This document shows positions 9,117 through 18,229 of a DNA stretch of 64,000 bases, one piece after another. This stretch comes from G963678445 sp963678445 (GTDB lineage Bacteria; Hydrogenedentota; Hydrogenedentia; Hydrogenedentales; G963678445): the NCBI GenBank assembly GCA_963678445.1, contig OY782877.1, forward strand, positions 4,526,001 through 4,590,000, in the 5' to 3' direction. Below the pieces are notes generated by a model, which saw only the letters and a program-made list of their open reading frames with translations, was not told the origin of the DNA and did not search any database. A program made the position numbers and the translations under genes. Each line of letters starts with the position of its first letter. Position 1 is the stretch's first letter.

Positions 9117-9136
9117 AGAGTGTCTAAAAAGTTTTT
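9117..9136 (+). repeat. IS left terminal inverted repeat
   Basis: 20-bp end AGAGTGTCTAAAAAGTTTTT, identical to the reverse complement of 10783-10802. One further TC dinucleotide outside also matches. Confidence 0.85.
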
Positions 9137-10708
9137 TCATGCAGCGAGTTTCCTTGGCCTTGGCGCAGTGGGCCGTTGATTCGGCAATAGCGTACGGAAA
9201 AAGTCCCACGAAGGGGCAAATGTGCCTGGTTGAGACTCTTTTGATTCCGTTAGGGCGATAAACACCCCAGATTCCGACGTGTTGTAGGGGGGAAGTGTGT
9301 TAATTTTCTCGCTTTTCCAGAGTTTGAATATCTTGTGTAGATTGTAGGTGGCGCAAACCATGGCCCATTGAGCTTGTATGTTGTCGAGCCCGCAAACGGT
9401 GAATCGCCTGAATCCAAGGTGCTGTTTGATGAAGGCGAAGACGGGTTCGATGAGGTAGCCTCGCTTTTTCAGGTCAGCTTGAACTATCGGGTCTGTTTGT
9501 TTATCGCGTTGGCGCTTGATGACTGCGTTGTATTGGTTCAAGTCTACCGTGCGGCCTGTCTTCTTTTTGGTGCATTGGGCGCGGTGGGGACAGCTGGTGT
9601 TGGTGCAGTGGTATCGACGTAGGTGATAGCCTCTTTCTTTGCGGTAGCGCGTGCCTTGAAAACGAAGTTCGCTGTCGTGGGGGCAGATGAGGATGTCGCG
9701 TTCTGCGTCGTATATGAAATTGCTGGCGGCATAGGGCTTTTGGGGATTGGGACGCATGCTTTGGGGCAGTGCGACAACGACGTCGCGTTCTTCTTTTTCG
9801 GCTTGCTCGAATTGGCGACCGGTCGCGTAACCAGTGTCCGCCAAGGTGCGTTCGGCACTCTGGCCCGCTTGCTCTTGTACCTTGTCGAGCATGGCGTTGA
9901 GTTGCTGTTCATCGTTGCAATCTGTTGTCGCCTCGCAGGCGACAAGGATGCCGCAAGTCTCATCGGCCACCGCTTGCCCGTTGTAGGCAAAGGCGTTTCG
10001 GTTTTGTTCCTTGCAAGGCATGACGCAAGCATCTTCATCGCTTGGGTGCAGGTGTTCCTTGTCAGTTTCCTGCAGGCGTTGCAATGCGCTACGCACTTTT
10101 TTGCGTAGCGCCTGGCGCTCTCCCAATTCCTTTGGCAATGCATCATCAGGCGTGTCGCACACGCTGGTTTCTTCCAGCTGTTTTTCCAGCTCCGTGATTC
10201 TACTGTCCAGTTTTTCCAGCAACGCCAACAGCTTCTTTTTGTGCCATCCCCCGCGATTGGCCACCCGTGCGGCGATTTTCGTACCATCGACGGCATGCAA
10301 TACAAAGCCCACCATATCCGCTTCAACGGCGACCCGCACCGTTTTTTTGAAGAGATTTCGAATTCCCTTTTTATTGCTACGAAAAAAGTTGTTCAAGGTA
10401 TTATGGTCCGGCCTGTGCATCCCCGCCAGCCAGACGAATCCGATGTGATCCCGGCACGCCCTTTCCAGCTTACGCGACGAACGTATGCGTTCGAAATACC
10501 CATAAAGCCACAATTTAAGCAACAGCTGTGCGCTATAAGCGGGCCGCCCCTTTTCCCCGCTGGCCCAAACGATTTCCACTTCCTCAAGATTCAACGCCTC
10601 TACGAATTCCCTTATAAAACGCGCCGGATGGGTAGGTTCAATCCAATCCTCCAACGAAGGAGGAAGCAAAAACGCCTGCGAATAATCCGCGTCAATTAGA
10701 AGCGCCAT
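9137..10708 (-). CDS. IS1182-family DDE transposase
   Basis: 523 residues from the ATG at 10708, which has GGAGG 6 nt upstream; the open frame extends to 10759 but without a better site. The N-terminal part matches the DUF772-type domain of IS5/IS1182 transposases (GRPAYSAQLLLKLWLYGYFERIRSSRKLERAC). Catalytic residues are visible: first Asp in AVDGTKIAARVANRGG, second in TLADTGYATG, Glu in LIEPVFAFIKQHLGFRRF. A zinc-ribbon-like cluster (CTNTSCPHRAQC) lies before the last motif. A coiled-coil insert separates the first Asp from the core. The frame is intact and fills the space between the terminal repeats. It moves the surrounding element by cut-and-paste chemistry. Confidence 0.95.
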   Translation of the reverse strand: MALLIDADYSQAFLLPPSLEDWIEPTHPARFIREFVEALNLEEVEIVWASGEKGRPAYSAQLLLKLWLYGYFERIRSSRKLERACRDHIGFVWLAGMHRPDHNTLNNFFRSNKKGIRNLFKKTVRVAVEADMVGFVLHAVDGTKIAARVANRGGWHKKKLLALLEKLDSRITELEKQLEETSVCDTPDDALPKELGERQALRKKVRSALQRLQETDKEHLHPSDEDACVMPCKEQNRNAFAYNGQAVADETCGILVACEATTDCNDEQQLNAMLDKVQEQAGQSAERTLADTGYATGRQFEQAEKEERDVVVALPQSMRPNPQKPYAASNFIYDAERDILICPHDSELRFQGTRYRKERGYHLRRYHCTNTSCPHRAQCTKKKTGRTVDLNQYNAVIKRQRDKQTDPIVQADLKKRGYLIEPVFAFIKQHLGFRRFTVCGLDNIQAQWAMVCATYNLHKIFKLWKSEKINTLPPYNTSESGVFIALTESKESQPGTFAPSWDFFRTLLPNQRPTAPRPRKLAA

Positions 10709-10780
10709 TTCATACCTCCGTCCAAGTTCTATGCCGGTCAACCGAGAATAATTATACAAAACACCTAAATAATAATCTAT

Positions 10781-11053
10781 TTAAAAACTTTTTAGACACT
10801 CTGAAAACCGTGGGAACGAGAATAACGACATACAAAAGCTGCCGCCGCACGCATCCCCCATGCCGAACTGCTTGCCGTGCAAGGCGGAGAACACGTCACC
10901 ATATTTACCCATCAGGAAGTCGTTCAGCAGCACATCACCCCATTTCTCAAAAAACAATTCTGACGCTTCAAAACCACAAAAGCAGTCCCAGCGAAAGTCT
11001 TCCCAGTGTCCTTTTACCCTTACGACACCGGAACCGGCTTCACCTTCTGCCAC
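10781..11053 (-). CDS. Short ORF ending inside the IS terminus (doubtful)
   Basis: A 90-codon frame that overlaps the 3' end of the SIR2-TPR gene by 34 bp and takes its stop from the IS inverted repeat. Its middle is rich in Trp, Phe, Gly and Asp (GHWEDFRWDCFCGFEASELFFEKWGD is split here only to describe it: WEDFRWD then FFEKWGD), with plausible codon use. If real, it is a protein truncated by the insertion. No ribosome site or family was recognised, so it may be chance. Confidence 0.2.
   Translation of the reverse strand: MAEGEAGSGVVRVKGHWEDFRWDCFCGFEASELFFEKWGDVLLNDFLMGKYGDVFSALHGKQFGMGDACGGSFCMSLFSFPRFSECLKSF
10783..10802 (-). repeat. IS right terminal inverted repeat
   Basis: 20-bp end matching 9117-9136 in inverted orientation; it lies just upstream of the transposase start region. 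Confidence 0.85.
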
Positions 11054-12969
11054 TTCGGAAATTCTTCTAACTTGTCTACCTGCGTTTCATCCGACACCGC
11101 CTCCGCCAACACTTCATAAAACTTCATTTCGTCCTCCGACACCCCCTCCGCACGCATGCGATCCAACACCCCCGAAAGCTCCCACGACGAGCGTTCAAAA
11201 TTCTTCGTAAACAAAAACTTCAACTTACCCAACGCAACCATCTCTTCCTGCTGCTGCCTCTGCAAACGCGCCAGCGCCACCTCATGAAACGATAACGCCG
11301 CCTTCAATTGTTTCTGACTCTCATTAGCACAGTGCTGCCACGCTTTGGCGACTTGTACCTTCGCCTCCACAAAACGTCGCTGCACCAATAACAACGCAGC
11401 GTAGTTGACATTGGAGTATACGGCATCCGGCTCGCTTTCCAGCGCCTTTTTGTAGTACGCCTCCGCCTGGTCGTAGTCCTTACGGATATCTTTCAGGAAG
11501 TTTGCGTAGTTACCGTTGTGCAGTGCACTATCCGGTTCTATTTCCAGCGCTTTTTGGTAGTACGCCTCCGCCCTTTCGTAGTCCTTGCGGATGGTATATA
11601 AGAAACTTGCATAGTTGCAGTTGTGCAGTGCACCATCGGGTTCTATTTCCAGTGCTTTTTGGTAGTATTCCTCTGGCTTATCGTACTCTCTGCGTACTTC
11701 TAAGAAGACCGCGTAGTTGTTGTTGAGTTCGGGGCTGTTGGGGAATTCTTTGAGGCCTTGCTGATATAGGGAGTCCATTTTGTCCGGGTCTGTTTCTTTT
11801 TGGACGCGTTGTTGCCAGGTCCACCAGTCTCGGGTGCGTTCACTGATTGCTGCAAAGGCTTCTTGTACGGATTCATTTTCATCTGGAGCAGTGTCGGTAG
11901 TTTCCTGCTTAGGCGCAGGCGCTGCAGAAGCAGTCACCCCCTCTTTGATTTCTTTTTCAAGTTTTTCGCGTTGCGTCTGGTATTTGGCTGCGCGTGTCTT
12001 GGCTTTTTCCACGATTTCGTCATGCAGGAATCGGAATCCAAACTGGTTTCCCAATTGGATCATCAGGTTGTCGAATCCTTGAATCTGCACCAGACCGCCT
12101 TTGGGGTTGTTCTTGTGGTTACCTTGGTGTTTGCGAATAAGGTTGAGGATTCGGTCTGCGGGCTTTCCATCTTTCGCCCGATAGCACCAGTAGATGCCTC
12201 CGTAAATTTCTTCTTCATCGAGACTCTCTAAAAACCCCATAAGGCTTTTGTCGTTTCCCCCATACCCAATAACGATGGGGGTGAAATTCTTGAGAATACT
12301 ACGAAGCGCATCCTGTAATTCTTTGGGGAGTTCTTCAATACTTTCGCGGTCGCTCTTGGGGTTGAGTAACAGGTCATGGTGAATTTTGGTAATCAGGGGG
12401 CGTTTTCGTTTGGGGTGCATCAGGTTGGCGAGTAAGGTGTGTCCGCAAATCTGAGGCCAGATGTTGGTATAGATGGCGAGTGCGGTTTCGGTCATATGAT
12501 CGAAATTGGTGGTAATCACGACGTTATGTTCTGTTTGTTCCAGAAACTGGGCAAGCAGGGAATAGCCAATACTGGGATAGGCTTTCTCCATGGCTTCTTC
12601 CAGGGCGGCGCATCCCCATTCTTTGTGCCCCCCGAAACGCCAATCGTAGATATCGGAATAGTGTTTTCCTGTATTGGTGGAATCAAGAATTTCAATTCCC
12701 AGGGATTCTTTCGCCCACTTGTTACGTTCTTTGGTGTCCGCGTTGGTATTACGTTCATGGAACATCTCATTGAGCCAGTTTTCGGCTAATTCGCCGGCGG
12801 TGGGAATGCCGGAACTGGCGGAAGCACCTGCACCAAGGAGAAATGCAAAACGTTGCTCGTGGTAGGTCGCTTGATCAATACGACGCACTTCGCTTGCAAA
12901 ACGGCTGCTGGTGTATTCGTCAGGACCGTGGGTCTGTTCTTCTTTCTTTTTCGTCATATTATTTCGCAT
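11020..12969 (-). CDS. SIR2-domain protein with TPR repeats
   Basis: 649 residues. The N-terminal 280 residues are a SIR2-like NAD-binding domain: GAGAS followed by SGIPT at 46-56, TTNFDH at 153-158, a KIHH motif near 195-198 in the place of the usual catalytic His, and IGYGGND near 234-240. A charged linker (about 330-375) leads to at least four tetratricopeptide repeats (about 385-545). Two of these are nearly identical (AEAYYQKALEIEPD). Known: SIR2 domains in phage-defence proteins hydrolyse NAD+ to starve infected cells, while TPR arrays serve as protein-sensing scaffolds. Inferred: a standalone NADase sensor/effector. It has no signal peptide and lies beside an IS. ATGs at 12969 and 12957 are both possible; an AGGGG sits just upstream. 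A sirtuin-like deacetylase is less likely, since the Cys4 zinc module is absent. Confidence 0.88.
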   Translation of the reverse strand: MRNNMTKKKEEQTHGPDEYTSSRFASEVRRIDQATYHEQRFAFLLGAGASASSGIPTAGELAENWLNEMFHERNTNADTKERNKWAKESLGIEILDSTNTGKHYSDIYDWRFGGHKEWGCAALEEAMEKAYPSIGYSLLAQFLEQTEHNVVITTNFDHMTETALAIYTNIWPQICGHTLLANLMHPKRKRPLITKIHHDLLLNPKSDRESIEELPKELQDALRSILKNFTPIVIGYGGNDKSLMGFLESLDEEEIYGGIYWCYRAKDGKPADRILNLIRKHQGNHKNNPKGGLVQIQGFDNLMIQLGNQFGFRFLHDEIVEKAKTRAAKYQTQREKLEKEIKEGVTASAAPAPKQETTDTAPDENESVQEAFAAISERTRDWWTWQQRVQKETDPDKMDSLYQQGLKEFPNSPELNNNYAVFLEVRREYDKPEEYYQKALEIEPDGALHNCNYASFLYTIRKDYERAEAYYQKALEIEPDSALHNGNYANFLKDIRKDYDQAEAYYKKALESEPDAVYSNVNYAALLLVQRRFVEAKVQVAKAWQHCANESQKQLKAALSFHEVALARLQRQQQEEMVALGKLKFLFTKNFERSSWELSGVLDRMRAEGVSEDEMKFYEVLAEAVSDETQVDKLEEFPKWQKVKPVPVS

Positions 12970-13113
12970 TCCCCTGTATGCGAGCCCAATAAGCTCTTAG
13001 CCCTTGTGCTATGTAATTCTGGATTACTGTGGTATTGGGCATGGTAGTCTATGGAGGCTTTGTATCGCAAGGCAAAACTATTCATGGTGGTTTTGTAGAG
13101 GGAAAGTAAGAAA

Positions 13114-13145
13114 CTGGGACGCAGTCTACTTTGACTGCGTCCCAG
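13114..13145 (-). terminator. Hairpin terminator after the LamG-like secreted protein
   Basis: Perfect 13-bp stem (CTGGGACGCAGTC/GACTGCGTCCCAG) with a 6-nt loop, about 35 bp after the stop of the 1,311-residue gene. On the minus strand it is followed by TTTCTTACTTT, a weak but T-rich tail. Confidence 0.7.
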
Positions 13146-13179
13146 TGCGGGTACTCATGTGTATCTCGCTATTGCGGGA

Positions 13180-16100
13180 TTAGGGTTCCTTATGGGGTGA
13201 ATTGGATTTCCTCCGCAATTTGCTGAGCAGTCCAATGAGGACGGCGCTGGCGAAGAGGACGAGCAGGTCGAGTGGGGTGCCGGATTGCCCTGGAGTGCTT
13301 GTGCCGCATCCGAAGAGGTTCACCCATTTGTTGGATGGGGAGCAGTCTCCGTCGATGCATGTGCCGGGGGAGTGATCGGCACGTCGAACATGCAGGTAGA
13401 AGTCTTGTTCGAGCTGGTGTTGTCCTTCGGCGGTAACGCGTATGCGTACCCAGTCGCCTTTAGCCCCTTGGGGCACGTCCCATGAAATAAGCCCTGTGGC
13501 AGGATCGATGGTCATCCCTTCGGGTCCCGCCAGCAGTTCGAAATGGAGGTCGTCTGTAGGACCGTGTACAAGAACCTGATATTCGTAGCGTGCGCTGGTA
13601 TCGTCTCCGCATTTCGAGTCGCTGCCGTTATCGGTACTATCCGTGGTGTCGGCATTGGGCGAGGAGGCGATGTTGTACGCGTGCGGTTCGAGTCCATTGG
13701 CTTGGTGAGGCGGATAGACGTGAAGGGTGAATACCTGGCTGTCCGTCAGGGTATCGTCGCTGTTCTTGGTAAGCCGCAGCACAACGTTGTTGGGGCCTTC
13801 CTGCTCTTCTGTCGGCGTCCATGAGATTAAACCACAATCCGCATCGACTGTCATGCCGTCGGGCGCTTCGTCCAGTGACCAGACGTAGGTGCCGAAGTTC
13901 ACGTCCTGCAGGGTGGGCAGGTAGGTATAGGCGTAGGTAGCCGTGGCCGCTGAATCCGGGTCGGAGGTGATGTGGGGGCTGGTGTCGGTTCCGGCGGCAT
14001 GGGGCATGATGCGTACAACTTCGGCGGGGTAGGAGCGTTTCTGGTCTTGATCCACAGCGACCACTGTGGCGAGTAGGGCGCGATCGTTGTCGAGACCATC
14101 CACCGTGAGCGCCAGGTCAGCCGCATCGGCCGCAAGGAAACGGCGGTGGTCGAAGAGTCCGAGATCCTCACCTTCATATTTGTACAACACCAGGTAACCG
14201 GCAAGGTTCGGTGTGGGACTAGGCTGCCAGGAGATGTGGAAGGCGCCGTCGTCGGGCAGGAACTGAATACCGGAAACGGGTTCGGGGGCGCCGGTGGGCA
14301 CTACTTGGATTGTATCGTCGGAATGGAAAGAAAACGGTGCGTTCACCCCATCGTCGACTTCCAGACGGACAAAGTAGTCGCCTGCGTGCACGTTGAGCGC
14401 GGAGGAATCGAGCGTGTATGCGCCGGCGTTGGAAGATTCGTGTACGGTGGCTACCAGGAAGCCGTCGCTGCCGCTACGGTCATGGTCCAGGAAGAGGCGA
14501 ACTTCTGTCGCACCTTCAGGATCGTTGGCAGACCATTCGATTCTATACTCCCCTGCTTCTTCTCCTGGCGTAACAGCGGTAATTTCACCCGAAGGCAGCG
14601 CGTCCTGAAGCAGTAGGTCTACGGTGTAGTTGCCGATCTCATCCGCATTGGACACGGTTACGGTGTAAGCTCCCTGGATGGGGTCGAGTAGCGCGATAAC
14701 CTGTTCTTGGGCGTTTGAATTAAAGCGACTGTAGCCGACATGATTGTCAAAGCCCATCGGTAATGCGCCGTCGGCGGAATGGAGTATCGTGCCATTAGGC
14801 GTTTCTATCGTCATGTCCACCTTGGTGGCCGCGGTGTTCTCATAGTTCAGGCGGAACAGGGCGGCGGGTACATCCTGACCAATATAAAGGTCTGCCTGTT
14901 GTTTCCCGTCTTTGTGGACCGCGAGGGATTTTTGTGTGCTACGTACAGGCTGTGTCGAAACTGAAGCGGCGGTCCAGAAGTTTGTGAGTACGTAGAAGGC
15001 GCCGTTTTGTTCTCCTGTTTTTACAGGAGCTTCAATCGGGTGTTCCCAGGGATTGAAAGGACCGGCTTTCTCCCAATCGAATTCTCCGGTGGTGGCGACA
15101 AATCGGAATCCGAAGTGCACTTTTACCGGTGGAATGGCGGGGGTGCAGATCGGCGGTATACACGGCGGCGTCCAACAGGCTGTGTTCCAATGACAATTGC
15201 ATGGATACGGGAAGATCCACGCCCAACAGGTACTGTCGCAGCTGAACCATCCGATGCAGAGAGGCGGGAAACAAACCTGTGGCGTGCATATCGATGGAAT
15301 CGCAGGTATCAGCACCACGTCAAGCGCGCCCTCAAACTCCAGGTTCGAGATATGCGCCTGGGCGTCAGCAAAGGTCCATCCGCCGACGACGGGTACACCT
15401 GCCGGGATACCCAACGTACCATACAGATCGCCATGGAAGCCGCTTGGCGAGACCCCCGCGTCAATACTGCCTTTGAAAATTTCGAGGGCGTTGAAGGTGG
15501 CTCCTACATCGAAATAATAGGGCGGGTCGTAGTGTGCGTGGACGGTATTGGTCTCGATGGTGTTCATGAGCAGGCCCGTGCCGTCTATTGTCAGGCTGCC
15601 GTCCTGAAGGCTAAAGGAACCGTCGGCATTGATGGAAAAGAGAAAATAGGTGCGACCACCTATGTTAAACGTGGGTTCGATTACAAGCCGCATGTCAGCA
15701 GAAAGGGTTGAGTTGCCCCAGTTTAGCGGATCGCTCAGACCGAATGGGTTGCTGATGCCCCCCCCGATGGAATACAGCGTAAAAATTTCACCAACAGGGA
15801 TGTTCAGTCCAGTAACGTCAAGGCCGATTTCTGTAACATCAGGCAACCGAACCCCTGCGATTTCCGGCCCTAATCCCGCTTCCAAAGCAATGCTGGCCTT
15901 GATACCCTGGCCCCAGGTGGGCAACTGCAGTTGTCCTCCGCCCCCGTAAGAACCGGTATCCGGGTGCACGTCCAGGTAGACGTTTTTGATCTGAAGACCG
16001 TCTTGATCAATATTCGGTAACTCAAAGTGGCCGCCGTCTATGGTGCAAGTATTGCCGTCGAAGACAAAGTCGACTCCTTCCGAGATTCCCCCCAGGAAAC

Positions 16101-17115
16101 CGGGCATCTGGAACAGGCAACTTGCGCGATAACCGGTACCGGTAGTCGCAAAATTCTGGACGCGCAACATCTGTCCGATAAAATTGAAGTAGCCTTCTGA
16201 AATGCTCGAGACGGAACCGGGGGTGTTCATTACGACATCTTCCAGGCGAAGCTCGCCGGTCAGATTCGTGATGCCGCCTACGAGTATAGTGTCATAATGA
16301 CCTGCGGAAAGATAACGAAATCCATCATAATTAACAGAAGTGGCCCCGGGAACGTCCAGCAGAAGAAAGGAGTTCGACGGTCCACCTAAATCCGCCACTT
16401 CTTCGCTGAGTAATGCATGGTCATAGATGGCTATTGATGAAACGGTGACTTCCTCGTCTCCCCCGTCATTATCGGCGAAGAATAGCAGCCAAGGCGTGCT
16501 GGAATCGGCGGATGCTAGAGAAAATGGCCCGTCTTGATGGATATCCGCCGCCCCACGTAGCGCATCCCAGAAGCTTGGTTCGGCATGAAGGAAACTCGTG
16601 CCATTCACGTAGATGTCCACGGCCCCTGCTGTTTCCACCAAGTTCACTACTATCGCTACCCGAAACCATTCATTTTCTGGCACCTCTTCGGTAGAGTATC
16701 CCGTGCCTTCCCCGCCTATGTGCCCTTTCGTATCAATAAAGAAAGCGGCATCCTCTTCATTGGACGGATCCGGTTGAATCAAGGCATTCAATCGAGACAG
16801 AGAATCCAGGTGAAGATCCATCACTACGGTATACTCGTTTACGTTGACCCCTCCCCCGTTTTCAGCAAAGCGATGCAGGCATTGGTAATAACTTCCCACA
16901 CCAATCGTCACTGCTCCATCCCCGTCCGATATCCCGCTGGTCGGCATATGGTCGCCCAGGAGAAGTAATGGCTCTCCCGCTGATGCCTGCAACAGGTTCT
17001 CCGGATCGTTAAACTCCCACAGCCCTTGCGGTACAGGACGCGCCCATGCCATTAGCACGGTCATCCAGATTGTAAGTACGCAGAATATACCGAAGAGAAC
17101 CTTGCTGCCTTTCAT
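13180..17115 (-). CDS. Giant secreted protein: LamG-like, Cys-rich, Fn3 and Ig-like modules
   Basis: 1,311 residues from the ATG at 17115 (GGGAGG 7 nt upstream; a TTG at 17130 is also in frame). A signal peptide covers residues 1-25. A concanavalin/LamG-like domain follows (about 30-230; it has GLWEFND and YVNGTSF motifs). The middle is long and beta-rich. Residues about 608-660 pack ten cysteines among Pro and Trp (CTPQVCFPPLC, PCNCHWNTACW). Fn3-like and putative-Ig repeats occupy about 840-1,245 (GLISWTPT and GLISWDVP motifs). The tail has FGCG, a hydrophobic helix and RRK: a sorting-signal-like C-terminus in which Cys may be the processing site. Inferred: a surface-exposed or released binding protein. 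A hairpin terminator follows. The ligand is unknown. Confidence 0.85.
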   Translation of the reverse strand: MKGSKVLFGIFCVLTIWMTVLMAWARPVPQGLWEFNDPENLLQASAGEPLLLLGDHMPTSGISDGDGAVTIGVGSYYQCLHRFAENGGGVNVNEYTVVMDLHLDSLSRLNALIQPDPSNEEDAAFFIDTKGHIGGEGTGYSTEEVPENEWFRVAIVVNLVETAGAVDIYVNGTSFLHAEPSFWDALRGAADIHQDGPFSLASADSSTPWLLFFADNDGGDEEVTVSSIAIYDHALLSEEVADLGGPSNSFLLLDVPGATSVNYDGFRYLSAGHYDTILVGGITNLTGELRLEDVVMNTPGSVSSISEGYFNFIGQMLRVQNFATTGTGYRASCLFQMPGFLGGISEGVDFVFDGNTCTIDGGHFELPNIDQDGLQIKNVYLDVHPDTGSYGGGGQLQLPTWGQGIKASIALEAGLGPEIAGVRLPDVTEIGLDVTGLNIPVGEIFTLYSIGGGISNPFGLSDPLNWGNSTLSADMRLVIEPTFNIGGRTYFLFSINADGSFSLQDGSLTIDGTGLLMNTIETNTVHAHYDPPYYFDVGATFNALEIFKGSIDAGVSPSGFHGDLYGTLGIPAGVPVVGGWTFADAQAHISNLEFEGALDVVLIPAIPSICTPQVCFPPLCIGWFSCDSTCWAWIFPYPCNCHWNTACWTPPCIPPICTPAIPPVKVHFGFRFVATTGEFDWEKAGPFNPWEHPIEAPVKTGEQNGAFYVLTNFWTAASVSTQPVRSTQKSLAVHKDGKQQADLYIGQDVPAALFRLNYENTAATKVDMTIETPNGTILHSADGALPMGFDNHVGYSRFNSNAQEQVIALLDPIQGAYTVTVSNADEIGNYTVDLLLQDALPSGEITAVTPGEEAGEYRIEWSANDPEGATEVRLFLDHDRSGSDGFLVATVHESSNAGAYTLDSSALNVHAGDYFVRLEVDDGVNAPFSFHSDDTIQVVPTGAPEPVSGIQFLPDDGAFHISWQPSPTPNLAGYLVLYKYEGEDLGLFDHRRFLAADAADLALTVDGLDNDRALLATVVAVDQDQKRSYPAEVVRIMPHAAGTDTSPHITSDPDSAATATYAYTYLPTLQDVNFGTYVWSLDEAPDGMTVDADCGLISWTPTEEQEGPNNVVLRLTKNSDDTLTDSQVFTLHVYPPHQANGLEPHAYNIASSPNADTTDSTDNGSDSKCGDDTSARYEYQVLVHGPTDDLHFELLAGPEGMTIDPATGLISWDVPQGAKGDWVRIRVTAEGQHQLEQDFYLHVRRADHSPGTCIDGDCSPSNKWVNLFGCGTSTPGQSGTPLDLLVLFASAVLIGLLSKLRRKSNSPHKEP

Positions 17116-17316
17116 CCATCTTCCTCCCAAATTTCCCCAAAACTTACGTGTGCTGCAAATCTTAGCCAGTTTATGGGATAAACTCCGAAAACTGCAAGAA
17201 AAAATATGAAAATTCTATTAATTTTTAGAAAAAACACAATACTATTGCACGTAATGATAGCTACATGGCGATTCTTTTTTGCTAGTTTAAAGCATTATGC
17301 ATAGAGATGTGTTTGC

Positions 17317-17345
17317 TTGTGATGTTCTCCTTTTTGGATTACAAT
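17317..17345 (+). promoter_or_regulatory. Candidate sigma70-type promoter of the Nif3-like gene
   Basis: TTGTGA and TACAAT separated by 17 nt in the AT-rich 308-bp divergent gap before the Nif3-like gene. Predicted leader is about 70 nt. The rest of the gap shows nothing else recognisable. Confidence 0.45.
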
Positions 17346-17423
17346 GCACTAGTTAGTAAATAACAGGGGGTTGATTTAGGGACACGATTTATCGGTGTCG
17401 CTGATTGTTTTTGGGGGGCTAGA

Positions 17424-18224
17424 ATGACCACTGCATTGGAAATTCAGAACTATTTACTTTCTGCCAGTCCCTGGGTAAATCCAGATGAGACGTTGGATGT
17501 TGTCCTTGCTGGTGATCATGCGCACACGGTACATAAGGCCGGCGTGTGTTGGTATCCTTCTATGGATACGCTACGAACAGTTCATGGGGAGGACTGTGAA
17601 TTGCTCATTTGCCACGAATCCCTGTTCCCTGACGATCCGTCGACTCAAGGGCGATGCGCGCCGGCACGGCAAAAAGAGGAATTTTTAAGCAAAACCGAGC
17701 TTATTGTGCTACGTGTTCACGACACTTGGAATCAGTGGCCTGATATTGGTATTCGGGATAGTTGGGCGGACTTCCTTGGCTTTACAGACCGTGTTTATGC
17801 TTCAGAAGAGACCCTGCCCCATCGTTATCACGCTATCTACGCTACGCCGGAAGAACCGTTACGCGCCTTGGCGCAACATGTTGCCGATCGCGTAAAGGAA
17901 CTTGGTGAAGACAGTGTACGTGTACTAGGCGATCCTGAGCAGCTCATTTGTCGTCCGGCCCTGGGGGTTGGATGCGCCTGTCCTGGCAGGGAAAGCATTG
18001 AAGCAGGGGCCGATGTGTTAATCGTATGCGACGATGGCGCGCCTTATAGCACGGTGTGTGAACGCTTATACGAAAAAGGCGCCTCTCTCATTATTGTTTC
18101 CCATGGTTCCTGTGAAATGCCGGGCATGGAAAACTTATGCACGCATCTGCAAAGCACTTTCCCTGAGACCGTGTTTGAGTATTTTGACGAACATCCCCGC
18201 ACCTGGACGGTACATCACCAATAA
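17424..18224 (+). CDS. Nif3-like dinuclear metal-centre protein
   Basis: 266 residues; ATG preceded by a G-rich tract (GGGGGG, 4 nt upstream of ATG by way of CTAGA). The pattern matches the Nif3/DUF34 family: an early substrate/metal segment (CELLICHESLF, with the His typical of the site), a mid-region LIVLRVHDTWN, and a C-terminal ISHG-like motif (VSHGSCEMPGMENL) carrying the last His and Glu metal ligands. Family members are hexameric and bind two metal ions; their reaction is not settled, and the 'GTP cyclohydrolase' label is disputed. Cytoplasmic. It stands alone on the plus strand, and faces the regulator gene tail to tail across a hairpin repeat. The length is usual for the short family form without the inserted domain. 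Confidence 0.7.
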   Translation: MTTALEIQNYLLSASPWVNPDETLDVVLAGDHAHTVHKAGVCWYPSMDTLRTVHGEDCELLICHESLFPDDPSTQGRCAPARQKEEFLSKTELIVLRVHDTWNQWPDIGIRDSWADFLGFTDRVYASEETLPHRYHAIYATPEEPLRALAQHVADRVKELGEDSVRVLGDPEQLICRPALGVGCACPGRESIEAGADVLIVCDDGAPYSTVCERLYEKGASLIIVSHGSCEMPGMENLCTHLQSTFPETVFEYFDEHPRTWTVHHQ

Positions 18225-18229
18225 ATCGA

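Larger units (their letters stand above)
9117..10802 (-). mobile_element. Complete IS1182-type insertion sequence
   Basis: About 1,686 bp, bounded by perfect 20-bp inverted repeats (AGAGTGTCTAAAAAGTTTTT) at 9117-9136 and 10783-10802. It carries one intact transposase read leftwards. Removing it joins GTTCCCACGGT and ACCGTGGGAAC, an 11-bp hairpin with a short loop, so the element entered the loop of a palindrome. I see no obvious target duplication beyond a base or two. The intact ends and intact reading frame suggest a recent, possibly active copy. Confidence 0.9.

Noticed and set aside
11430..11700. CRISPR-like tandem repeats
   Set aside because: The repeat period equals one 34-residue TPR unit and the sequence is coding throughout.
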